In this document: piece after piece, positions 1-5,090 of the stretch | How positions within the stretch are numbered: position 1 is the first letter of the stretch | How the letters are laid out: each line of letters opens with the position of its first letter | Source: Phycisphaerae bacterium | Lineage (GTDB): Bacteria; Planctomycetota; Phycisphaerae; UBA1845; Fen-1342 | NCBI GenBank assembly: GCA_022842805.1 | Contig: JALHOX010000267.1 | Location: 1-6,336, forward strand | Length of the DNA stretch: 6,336 nt | Reading direction: 5' to 3' | Translations under genes and position numbers: made by a program | The notes under the pieces: model-generated | Told to the model about the DNA's origin: nothing | Seen by the model: only the letters and a program-made list of their open reading frames with translations | Database searches by the model: none

Positions 1-33
1 GGTTCGCGCAAGTGCCTTCCGATAAGACCACCA

Positions 34-51
34 TGCCGCATTTGCGCGGCA
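34..51. other. Small inverted repeat in the leader of the first gene
   Basis: TGCCGC (34-39) and GCGGCA (46-51) are perfect 6-bp arms around a 6-base loop. The repeat lies about 50 bases upstream of the start codon at 101. It could be a leader hairpin or an operator-like dyad, or chance in GC-rich DNA. No T-tract follows it, so it is not an intrinsic terminator. I found no convincing -35/-10 pair in bases 1-86. Confidence 0.25.
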
Positions 52-86
52 AAGACAGCGAACGATCGCGACGAAACAGTAAGCGT

Positions 87-92
87 AGGAGA
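87..92 (+). promoter_or_regulatory. Ribosome binding site of the basic protein gene
   Basis: AGGAGA lies 8 bases before the ATG at 101. This is a strong Shine-Dalgarno match at ideal spacing and it fixes the start codon. It also favours this frame over an overlapping open frame that begins at base 12. Confidence 0.75.
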
Positions 93-100
93 CTCTCAGA

Positions 101-685
101 ATGCCGACGTACAAGAACAACAACAACAGCAGCAAGCGTATCAACTACAGCAGCTCGACCGGCTGGAACAGCGGTCGCAGCAGCAGCTTCAGCGGCACCC
201 GCACGGGCGGCTGGAACACCGGTCGCAGCACCAGCTCGTTCGGCAACAGCGGCTGGAACACCACCGGCAACCGCTCGTGGAGCACCGGCACCGGCCGCAG
301 CACCGGCGCCACCCAGACCTGGTCGTCGACCTCGCCTCAGTTCACCCCCATCAAGAACGAGTGCCAGGCCCGCATCGGCTCGTACAAGAACGTCTTCTCG
401 CAGTTCAACGGCCGCGGCAAGACCGCCTTCTCGCCCAGCGCCGCCAACAAGTGGCTGAAGTTCGTCAACAACGGCACGCTGGTCTACAAGTTCACCAGCC
501 AACAGTTCAACCAGTCGTTCGGCAGCCGCTTCTCGCAGCTCGCCCCGAGCGCCTGCGTCCGCGCCTTCCAGCAGCAGTTCGGCGCCGGCGTCAAGGCCGT
601 CTGCCGCGGCAACAACGGCAGCTGGCTGATCGCGGCGACGACCAACGTCACCGCCAATCCGTTCCGCAACTACAACTGGCGCTAA
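101..685 (+). CDS. Highly basic low-complexity protein of unknown function
   Basis: I do not recognise this 194-aa protein as a named family. Residues 1-80 are low complexity (Ser, Gly, Thr, Asn, Arg, Trp) and hold a degenerate GWNxGRS repeat. Residues 81-194 look more globular and aromatic-rich, with three Cys (88, 152, 168). The protein has 22 Lys/Arg, one Glu (87) and no Asp, so it is strongly cationic. No signal peptide or membrane segment is visible, so it is probably cytoplasmic. Only 6 of 194 sense codons end in A/T: all Lys are AAG, 12 of 13 Arg are CGC, and all Asn but one are AAC. Neighbouring genes sampled are near 67-71% GC3. Such bias suggests very high expression. The strong AGGAGA site and a downstream intrinsic terminator fit a single-gene transcript. 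By inference it could be a nucleic-acid-binding or other abundant structural protein, but no motif proves that. Confidence 0.85.
   Translation: MPTYKNNNNSSKRINYSSSTGWNSGRSSSFSGTRTGGWNTGRSTSSFGNSGWNTTGNRSWSTGTGRSTGATQTWSSTSPQFTPIKNECQARIGSYKNVFSQFNGRGKTAFSPSAANKWLKFVNNGTLVYKFTSQQFNQSFGSRFSQLAPSACVRAFQQQFGAGVKAVCRGNNGSWLIAATTNVTANPFRNYNWR
161..262 (+). repeat. Tandem-like coding repeat in the N-terminal tail
   Basis: Bases 161-182 and 209-230 match at 21 of 22 positions (start GGCTGGAAC, difference at 171/219). A third, shorter copy begins at 251 (GGCTGGAACACC). The spacings of 48 and 42 bases are multiples of three, so the repeat keeps frame and encodes GWNSGRSS, GWNTGRST and GWNTTGNR. This looks like expansion of a short peptide module in the disordered tail. 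Confidence 0.75.
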
Positions 686-705
686 TCCGCCGGTCCGCGA
701 TCTTT

Positions 706-737
706 CGGTCGCCCGGCGGCAATCCGCCGGGCGGCCG
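706..737 (+). terminator. Long GC-rich stem-loop just after the basic protein gene
   Basis: Bases 706-719 pair with 724-737 around a CAAT loop. The stem is 14 bp with one G-T wobble, and its inner 9 bp (GCCCGGCGG/CCGCCGGGC) are perfect. It starts 20 bases after the stop codon. No T-tract follows, so it is more likely a 3' mRNA-stabilising or attenuating stem than a complete intrinsic terminator. The canonical terminator is further down at 891-922. Confidence 0.5.
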
Positions 738-890
738 GTCGCTCCTTGCCGCGAGCGCCGAGGCAACGACCTGATTCCGGCGCACGGCAACCGCTCGCAA
801 GAGCGTGATCGTTCAGAACAGACTACGGAAAACGAATCCTCACTTCGCAGCGATAATGCTGCACCCGCTTACTGAAACGTCGATCGACTT
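738..890 (+). other. Gene-free structured 3' region between stem-loop and terminator
   Basis: No credible reading frame occupies this stretch. Two perfect small hairpins are visible: 792-805 (CGCTC/GAGCG closed by a GCAA, i.e. GNRA-type, tetraloop) and 847-862 (GCAGC/GCTGC with a 6-base loop). Together with the flanking hairpins at 706-737 and 891-914 they make four successive stems ending in a terminator. It is either a long structured 3' UTR of the basic protein gene or a separate small RNA. I could not identify a promoter inside it, so the 3' UTR reading is simpler. Confidence 0.35.
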
Positions 891-922
891 ACCCGTCGCA
901 CGGAAGCGACGGGTTTTTGTTT
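891..922 (+). terminator. Intrinsic terminator, plus strand
   Basis: ACCCGTCGC (891-899) pairs perfectly with GCGACGGGT (906-914) around the loop ACGGAA. The stem runs straight into TTTTTGTTT (914-922). This is a textbook rho-independent terminator and the natural 3' end for transcription from the gene at 101-685, leaving about 200 bases of 3' UTR. Confidence 0.85.
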
Positions 923-941
923 GTCGGTGATTCGTCGGGTG

Positions 942-1026
942 GCACGGACAAGCGCTACTCCGCTTATCCGTGTCTTCGATCTCGTGCAATAACAAAAACA
1001 CGGACAAGTTGAGTACGACATGTCCG
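942..1026. repeat. Palindromic direct repeat, left copy
   Basis: Bases 942-1016 are identical to 1467-1541 (75 of 75), and the next ten bases match at eight. The unit is two hairpins: 943-954 with 961-972 (loop CTACTC, one C-A mismatch that becomes G-T on the minus strand), and 1001-1006 plus 1008-1010 with their partners up to 1026. A 26-base A/T-richer spacer (973-998) separates them. The two 30-base hairpins are also roughly complementary to each other, so the whole unit could fold as one long hairpin. Here the second hairpin is degraded (A1007-A1020 mismatch, outer pairs lost) compared with the right copy. Confidence 0.9.
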
Positions 1027-1057
1027 CAACCCGGCGGGCCGCAGAGCAGTCGCGCCG

Positions 1058-1063
1058 TATACT
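1058..1063 (+). promoter_or_regulatory. Possible -10 element of the orphan small gene
   Basis: TATACT differs from the TATAAT consensus at one base and stands out in GC-rich surroundings 42 bases before the ATG at 1105. No good -35 hexamer sits 16-18 bases upstream. The assignment rests on the -10 and its position only. Confidence 0.35.
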
Positions 1064-1094
1064 CGTCCGTCACCGCAGTAACCGGCGATTTCAT

Positions 1095-1099
1095 GAGGG
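1095..1099 (+). promoter_or_regulatory. Ribosome binding site deciding the small gene's start
   Basis: GAGGG lies 5 bases before the ATG at 1105. The in-frame ATG at 1093 has no purine-rich stretch at a suitable distance, and the still earlier ATG at 970 lies within the left repeat copy. This makes 1105 the best start. Confidence 0.55.
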
Positions 1100-1104
1100 T
1101 CGAA

Positions 1105-1434
1105 ATGAGCCACCCGGTTCCAAAATTCGAGATATGGCTCGAATTCGAGCACTATCAGCAGGAGCCCGACCATGACCCCGATCATGACTTCGCAAACGTC
1201 GCGGTGACGCTCGAAGACGGCCGTCGATACGCCCTCAATGTCTGGACTTTTGGCGTCATTCCTCACCTTCGGCATCCTTGGCCCCACCGCGAAGGCCAAG
1301 GGGAGCCGGCCGAGTACCTTTTGCCACCAGACTTGCTCGTGAGCCGGCTCGATCGCCCGACGATCGAGCGCGTAATCCGTCAACTCTTTGAACGAGGGGA
1401 ATTCAAGGAAGACTGGCTGTGTGCCCGGTCGTGA
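1105..1434 (+). CDS. Orphan small acidic-to-neutral protein, unknown function
   Basis: This 109-aa protein begins MSHPVPKFEIWLEFEHY. It continues with an Asp/His-rich turn (PDHDPDHDF, 21-29), a strand-turn-strand (NVAVTLEDGRRYALNVWTF, 31-49), and a C-terminal helical part (YLLPPDLLVSRLDRPTIERVIRQL, 71-94). The pattern looks like a compact alpha/beta domain and reminds me of short, widely scattered uncharacterised bacterial proteins, some of which act as immunity or stress accessory factors. I cannot name a family and no toxin lies next to it. It has no signal peptide or membrane segment. About 67% of its codons end in G/C, far below the gene at 101-685 but near the lipoprotein gene, so codon use alone does not prove foreign origin. 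It sits alone between two copies of a palindromic repeat, which suggests it arrived as a unit. Confidence 0.72.
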   Translation: MSHPVPKFEIWLEFEHYQQEPDHDPDHDFANVAVTLEDGRRYALNVWTFGVIPHLRHPWPHREGQGEPAEYLLPPDLLVSRLDRPTIERVIRQLFERGEFKEDWLCARS

Positions 1435-1466
1435 TTGCTTCGGTACGGATTGCGTCCCGTCTGTTT

Positions 1467-1551
1467 GCACGGACAAGCGCTACTCCGCTTATCCGTGTCT
1501 TCGATCTCGTGCAATAACAAAAACACGGACAAGTTGAGTACAACTTGTCCG
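1467..1551. repeat. Palindromic direct repeat, right copy
   Basis: This is the second copy of the 942-1026 unit, starting 33 bases after the small gene's stop codon. Its second hairpin is intact: 12 perfect base pairs (1524-1535 with 1542-1553) around the loop GAGTAC. The loop and arms recall the first hairpin in inverted orientation, so the whole unit is an imperfect palindrome. The near identity over 85 bp to the left copy points to a recent duplication or gene conversion. Confidence 0.9.
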
Positions 1552-1553
1552 TG
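1513..1553 (-). terminator. Intrinsic terminator of the lipoprotein gene, inside the repeat
   Basis: Read on the minus strand, the perfect 12-bp stem (1553-1542 with 1535-1524, 6-base loop) is followed by TTTTTGTTATT (1523-1513). It begins 27 bases after the stop codon of the minus-strand gene ending at 1581. This is a strong rho-independent terminator and it may also stop plus-strand transcription less efficiently. Confidence 0.8.
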
Positions 1554-1580
1554 CCACCCCGCCGCTCAGCGATGTCTGGT

Positions 1581-2789
1581 TTAGTCCGCCACCGTCGCCG
1601 TCACGATCACGCGCATTCCCGAGAAGCGACTATCCATCCAGCCATACGCCCCCGCGAGTCCGCCCGATGCGATCGACCCGCCCGCCAGTGACAATCCGAA
1701 GCTGTACCCGCCGCCTTCTTCCATGATCGGGATGCTGCCGGTCGGCGGATCGCCCGCGAAGCTCCACGACCACCCTGTGCCATAGTACGCGCTGTCGTGC
1801 ATGCCCTGGCCGACGATGCGATAGCTGATTGCGCCCTGCACTTTGGGGATAAAAACTCTCGCCACGACGCTGTAATAGGCGGGGTCCGTGCTCTCGTCGC
1901 GCGAGAGGTAGTATCCAAACGTGTTCACAGTTCGCAGCCGCGGATCGACCTTCACCGTCGCGCTGGCCGGACCATTCACCCGCTCGGTGCCATCCTCCAA
2001 TACCTCAATCGCTTTGACGGTCACCGTGAACGTCGCCGCCTCGCTGAACGCGGTGAACACCGCCGTCTTGGAATCCGCCGTAGATTGCAGATCCCCCGCC
2101 CCGGCCAAGCCCGTCATGTTCCATTCATAGCGTAGGTTCAAGTCGTCCTGGCCGCTCGTGCCGCTGAGCGCTTCGAGCACGGCCTCCAGCGATACCGTGC
2201 CGCCCGAAGGCAACACTGTCACCGGCGGTGTGAGCTTCAGCCGCAACTCATCGTTGACATGAATGACCGCTTGCGCAGTGGCGATCACGATGTCCTCCTG
2301 CTCCTGCACCGGCTCGCCAAACTCGTTAATGACCGTGCGGTTGGTGGGGCGAATGACCTCCGCCTTCACGACCACCTCGCCGCTGCTGCCTAAATCGGGG
2401 AAATACAGCACAGAGCCGCCAAAATCGGTGGCCGGATCGGTGTCGATCGTGCTGGCGTTGTTCAAGGTCGCCGTCGAACTGGGGTCTACCAGATTCAGCC
2501 CGCCCGTACCGCTGACGATCGTCCAGCGGATTCGCGCGGCGCCGTGGATGCCGTCGTTATCGGTCGACGCCTCCGGCAGATTGGCCGTGGTCGCGTAAAG
2601 AAGCGCGTAATCCTGATCGTCGATGTTCTGATCGCCGGGCGACACCACGATGCTCGGTTCGGCGCTACCCGGCAGGAGCGGATTCGAATCGCCGGTCAGG
2701 CCGGGCGCAAGGCCCGATACGTCGCAACCTCCGATCAGGAACTGAATAAGGACCGCGGTGGGGAGCGCCAGTTTTGTTCGTAGGGCCAT
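1581..2789 (-). CDS. Lipoprotein with Ig/PKD-like domains
   Basis: This 402-aa protein starts at the ATG at 2789, where GAGGA (2799-2803 on the plus strand) sits 9 bases upstream. The frame stays open to 3017, but that extension is basic and lacks a good ribosome site. Residues 1-21 form a lipoprotein signal peptide (KLALPTAVLIQFLIGG) with C22 as the lipidated residue (lipobox IGGC). The mature protein is probably anchored to a membrane and exposed outside the cytoplasm. Residues 46-180 and 181-283 look like two beta-sandwich, Ig- or PKD-like modules: alternating hydrophobic strands, RIRWTIVSG at 86-94, LRYEWNMTG at 219-227 and ATFTVTVKAIE at 252-262. Residues 284-402 form a third beta- and Tyr/Trp/Gly-rich module with no recognised catalytic motif. 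A structural, binding or adhesion role is inferred. The substrate is unknown. Confidence 0.88.
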   Translation of the reverse strand: MALRTKLALPTAVLIQFLIGGCDVSGLAPGLTGDSNPLLPGSAEPSIVVSPGDQNIDDQDYALLYATTANLPEASTDNDGIHGAARIRWTIVSGTGGLNLVDPSSTATLNNASTIDTDPATDFGGSVLYFPDLGSSGEVVVKAEVIRPTNRTVINEFGEPVQEQEDIVIATAQAVIHVNDELRLKLTPPVTVLPSGGTVSLEAVLEALSGTSGQDDLNLRYEWNMTGLAGAGDLQSTADSKTAVFTAFSEAATFTVTVKAIEVLEDGTERVNGPASATVKVDPRLRTVNTFGYYLSRDESTDPAYYSVVARVFIPKVQGAISYRIVGQGMHDSAYYGTGWSWSFAGDPPTGSIPIMEEGGGYSFGLSLAGGSIASGGLAGAYGWMDSRFSGMRVIVTATVAD

Positions 2790-2840
2790 GAGCGGAAGTC
2801 CTCGTGTTCGGAGAAGCGCGCCCGCATCTGAATCCCGCCC

Positions 2841-2858
2841 CGGCCCCACCTGGGGCCG
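2841..2858 (-). promoter_or_regulatory. Perfect hairpin in the lipoprotein gene leader
   Basis: CGGCCCC (2841-2847) pairs with GGGGCCG (2852-2858) around ACCT, 52-69 bases upstream of the minus-strand ATG at 2789. It is a very stable 7-bp stem in the presumed 5' UTR. It could affect translation or RNA stability. It matches no riboswitch class I know, and no clear promoter was found in 2790-2919. Confidence 0.3.
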
Positions 2859-2919
2859 AAGCCAAGAGCCGGTCGCGGTGCTTTCCGAAGAGACATAGAG
2901 GCGGTGGCCCAAGAACCTG

Positions 2920-2954
2920 AAAGAAAATGCGCCGCCGATGACCTCGACGGCGCA
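2920..2954 (-). terminator. Intrinsic terminator of the four-helix membrane protein gene
   Basis: On the minus strand, TGCGCCG (2954-2948) pairs with CGGCGCA (2934-2928) around a 13-base loop. TTTTCTTT (2927-2920) follows. It lies 16 bases after the stop codon of the gene ending at 2971 and isolates that gene from the downstream lipoprotein gene. The lipoprotein gene therefore probably has its own promoter within 2790-2919. Confidence 0.7.
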
Positions 2955-2970
2955 GCGCTGTCGCCCCCTG

Positions 2971-3360
2971 TTATCGCATCGCCACCGGTCGCGCGATGGC
3001 GCAGCCGAGAAACACACCCGTCGCGCCGAGAATCGGCAACGCCGCCCGATACCAGGCCGGGGCCGAGCTGCCCTCCTGCGCGATGAAGTTCGCGATGCCC
3101 ATCAGCACCACCAGCCCCAGCAAAACCATGCCCGGCACCGCCTGACCGCGCGCCGCTTTGGTACAAATCCAGCCGCCCAGCAGCGCCGCCGGCACCGTCG
3201 TCAGAAGATTGCCCACGATCAACTCCAACGGCACTCCCGCCGAGGCATCCCGCGTCGACGGACCCAATCCAAAGACCCATGAAATCAGTGGGAGAGCGAT
3301 CAGAATCACCGCGGCCATCGCCGCATAGCCAAGCAAAACAGCCAGAACATTGCGAACCAT
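2971..3360 (-). CDS. Small four-helix integral membrane protein, unknown function
   Basis: The protein has 129 aa. The start at 3360 is fixed by AGGAG (CTCCT at 3368-3372 on the plus strand) 7 bases upstream. The frame is open to 3429, but that extension is Cys/Arg-rich and not membrane-like. Hydrophobic segments lie at about 5-30, 46-66, 74-94 and 105-123, filling almost the whole chain. The opening MVRNVLAVLLGYAAMA recalls a group of short uncharacterised membrane proteins (RNVLAVxxGYxxMAxx) that I have seen in planctomycete and acidobacterial proteins. No catalytic or metal-binding residues stand out. A glycine-rich second helix (LLGGWIC, 60-66) and an amphipathic loop (34-45) are visible. 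Its own terminator (2920-2954) suggests single-gene transcription. Function is unknown. Confidence 0.83.
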   Translation of the reverse strand: MVRNVLAVLLGYAAMAAVILIALPLISWVFGLGPSTRDASAGVPLELIVGNLLTTVPAALLGGWICTKAARGQAVPGMVLLGLVVLMGIANFIAQEGSSAPAWYRAALPILGATGVFLGCAIARPVAMR

Positions 3361-3458
3361 GAATGAACTCCTGCAAGCGCAGACCTGCCGGCGCGCGGCG
3401 GCCTGCACGATGAATTCGAAAACGCCCAAATCTCATTTGCTCAGTTACATGGAACCCA

Positions 3459-3486
3459 TCGCGCTGAACGCCACGCGGCAGCGCGA
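3459..3486 (-). terminator. Stem-loop after the BtrH-domain gene
   Basis: TCGCGCTG (3459-3466) and CAGCGCGA (3479-3486) form a perfect 8-bp stem around 12 bases, which can themselves pair further (CGC-GTG-GCG on the minus strand). It starts 9 bases after the stop codon at 3496-3498. No T-run follows, so it may be a terminator of the type lacking a U-tail, or a stem protecting the 3' end. Confidence 0.4.
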
Positions 3487-3495
3487 GCACAGGTG

Positions 3496-4833
3496 CTAGC
3501 CGAGTTTCGCCAGCACATCCCCCAAAGCGGCGTGGGCCGCGACCTCTTCGCGATGCAGCGCTCGAACGCGCTGTTGCAGCGATCGCCGCAGATCCGCCGC
3601 GTCGGCGGCGCTCAGAGGAAACGCCTCCTTCGCGCCAACCTGCAGCGTTGCAATCCGCTCCCAGGCCGCCCGCAGCCCCTCACTGTCGCCGCTGGCGATC
3701 GCCTCGGCCCGCTGCGCAAAGCGCTCCCGCGCATCCCGAAACGCCGCCACACCCTCCGGCAGCGCCGCGCGCGACAATTCTGTCCACATCCCGCCGATCG
3801 CCCGGTAGCGCTCGCTCAGCGCCCCGAGCGACGACTGCTTCAGCCGAGCAGCAGCGTCGGCCAGAAACTCGGCGAACATCGGGCGACAAAGTCCTCCGCC
3901 GGTTCCGTAGTTTTCGATGTAGTCGTGCATCCCGGTCAGCGCCGACCACAGCCGATGGCCATCGCCAAACACCCGCTCCCAGCGGTCTGCGTCGGTGGAG
4001 TCGGCCATCCGCTCACCCAGCGACGCGAGACCCGCAAGGGTGAACATCTTGCCCTGCCCCCGGATTGCCGGCGTCACCAGTCCCGCATGGCACGCCGCCA
4101 GCCCGGCGCGAATCGCGCCGCCGATGTCGGACTTTGGCGCCGCCGCACCCGGTTTCAGCGAGATCACGCGGTTCTTGAACTTCGCGATGCGTGCCCGGGC
4201 CTTCGCCAGATCGGCCAGCGCGATCTCGATCGGCTCATCCGCCACATCCCCGATCCGGGCAATGCCCCGCGCGTCATCGATCTCATACACGACCACGATG
4301 TGATAGCCGCCGCCCTGATACTGCTGCGGCATCGCCCGATGCGGCAGGCATGCCATGTCGACAAACGCGATGCAGGGCTTGCCCTCGGAGAGGGCCTTGC
4401 GCAAGTTGGCGTCGGCCGCCTTCGCGCTGCCGGTCTCGCTGCACTCGATCGCGCCCCCCAGCCGCTCCAGCCCCGCGCGAAGAAACACCTCATCATCATG
4501 CCACGCATGCCGTCCGGCGAAGAACAGACTGGCGAAATCCGCCTTCTCGTAAAAGAACTGCGCCACCCCGATGCCAATGCCACCGGCGACACCGAACGCC
4601 AGCGCTTCGCCGACAGGCTGCCCCGTCGCCGAATCTCGCCAGCCCGCCGCATTGAGTAGCACTTGCAACGCAACCGCGGCGGGAATGCTCCCGGGTGTGT
4701 GGCTGCTGCGTCCTTGCGCCGCAGGCGTATCGGTTGAGTTTCGCAGAAGTTGCCGTCGAGCGCTGGTGTAGGACTCGCCGGTCTTGATCATGCGCTCGCG
4801 CACGAGCGCTTTGAAGTGCTTATGTGCCGTCAT
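3496..4833 (-). CDS. BtrH N-terminal domain / DUF4872 family protein
   Basis: The protein has 445 aa. I chose the ATG at 4833, with GAGG (4843-4846) 9 bases upstream; the in-frame ATG at 4848 has no ribosome site. Residues 1-32 carry a KHFKALVRERMIKTGESYTSARR segment that often prefixes this family. Residues 49-190 match the BtrH_N pattern: LQVLLNAAG, a FGVAGGIGIGVAQF glycine turn (80-93), FFAGRHAWHDDEVFLRAGLERLGG, GKPCIAFVDM (151-160), GGYHIVVVYEID (175-186). Residues 205-430 are the helical DUF4872 part (NYGTGGGLCRPMFAEFL, 308-324). In butirosin synthesis BtrH transfers the acyl side chain from a carrier protein to the aminoglycoside, and the fold resembles C39-type papain-like enzymes. Here H178 and an Asp (159 or 196) are present, but there is no Cys at the expected N-terminal nucleophile position (AAVALQVLL, 52-60). 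No antibiotic genes lie nearby. An acyltransferase, amidase or non-catalytic role is open. Confidence 0.88.
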   Translation of the reverse strand: MTAHKHFKALVRERMIKTGESYTSARRQLLRNSTDTPAAQGRSSHTPGSIPAAVALQVLLNAAGWRDSATGQPVGEALAFGVAGGIGIGVAQFFYEKADFASLFFAGRHAWHDDEVFLRAGLERLGGAIECSETGSAKAADANLRKALSEGKPCIAFVDMACLPHRAMPQQYQGGGYHIVVVYEIDDARGIARIGDVADEPIEIALADLAKARARIAKFKNRVISLKPGAAAPKSDIGGAIRAGLAACHAGLVTPAIRGQGKMFTLAGLASLGERMADSTDADRWERVFGDGHRLWSALTGMHDYIENYGTGGGLCRPMFAEFLADAAARLKQSSLGALSERYRAIGGMWTELSRAALPEGVAAFRDARERFAQRAEAIASGDSEGLRAAWERIATLQVGAKEAFPLSAADAADLRRSLQQRVRALHREEVAAHAALGDVLAKLG

Positions 4834-5090
4834 TTCCAAAGGCCTCATTGCCGACGACGAAACGAGACCCCACGCATCTCGACCCGTCCCGGCATCGAGT
4901 ACCCATCGGAAACGTCCGTTCGGCTCGAGGAAGTGAATCCCCTTTACCCTCGCAATCGCCGATCCGCGTGGGAGATCGGTCAGAGGGTCGGGCGTGAGCG
5001 AACGCCAGAATCAAAGAATAATCCTGCGGGCGAACCGGGCCAACGGCCGATTGTCTGAATTCGTTGCCGCGCCGCGACCCATCAACAAAA

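Larger units (their letters stand above)
937..1559. mobile_element. Cassette-like block bounded by 16-bp inverted repeats
   Basis: The block begins with GGGTGGCACGGACAAG (937-952) and ends with its exact reverse complement CTTGTCCGTGCCACCC (1544-1559). Inside are two direct copies of an ~85-bp palindromic repeat flanking one small plus-strand gene. No transposase or integrase is encoded and I see no target-site duplication, so it is not a classic insertion sequence. The outer ends match each other while the inner ends of the two repeats differ from them. That is what integration of a circle, carrying the gene plus one repeat, into a resident repeat would leave. The mobile reading is inference; the repeats themselves are directly visible. 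Confidence 0.4.

Noticed and set aside
12..458. A plus-strand open frame overlapping the basic protein gene
   Set aside because: The translation is Ala/Pro/Thr/Arg low complexity created by the G/C-rich codons of the true gene. The strong AGGAGA site belongs to the 101 start.
964..1476. Minus-strand frame across the small orphan gene and both repeats
   Set aside because: It ends within the left repeat copy and begins in the right one, has no good ribosome site, and lacks the domain-like pattern of the plus-strand product.
942..1551. Integron attC sites flanking a true gene cassette
   Set aside because: A GTTGAGT string fits the GTTRRRY core, but it lies at a hairpin loop rather than at the repeat edge. 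No matching RYYYAAC core is placed opposite it, and no integrase gene is present. Kept only as an analogy.
942..1551. Two-copy CRISPR-like repeat array
   Set aside because: The repeats are 85 bp, only two in number and spaced by a 440-bp gene-bearing segment, with no cas genes. This is not CRISPR architecture.
2790..3017. N-terminal extension of the lipoprotein frame up to 3017
   Set aside because: The added 76 residues are basic and irregular and would bury the clear signal peptide and lipobox internally. They also overlap the terminator of the upstream gene.
2735..3490. A 251-codon minus-strand frame spanning the end of the membrane protein gene and the lipoprotein start
   Set aside because: It overlaps two better genes in another frame, runs through a terminator, and its Gly/Arg/Ala-rich translation shows no helices or motifs.
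3493..4659. A 388-codon open frame on the plus strand opposite the BtrH-domain gene
   Set aside because: It is the antisense shadow of a well-supported family protein. Its translation is Arg/Pro/His-rich without domain pattern, and it has no ribosome site or context.
3496..4833. Evidence for a butirosin-type aminoglycoside cluster
   Set aside because: Only the BtrH-like domain is present. No carrier protein, glutamate decarboxylase, ligase or aminocyclitol genes occur in the window, and this domain family is widespread outside antibiotic clusters.
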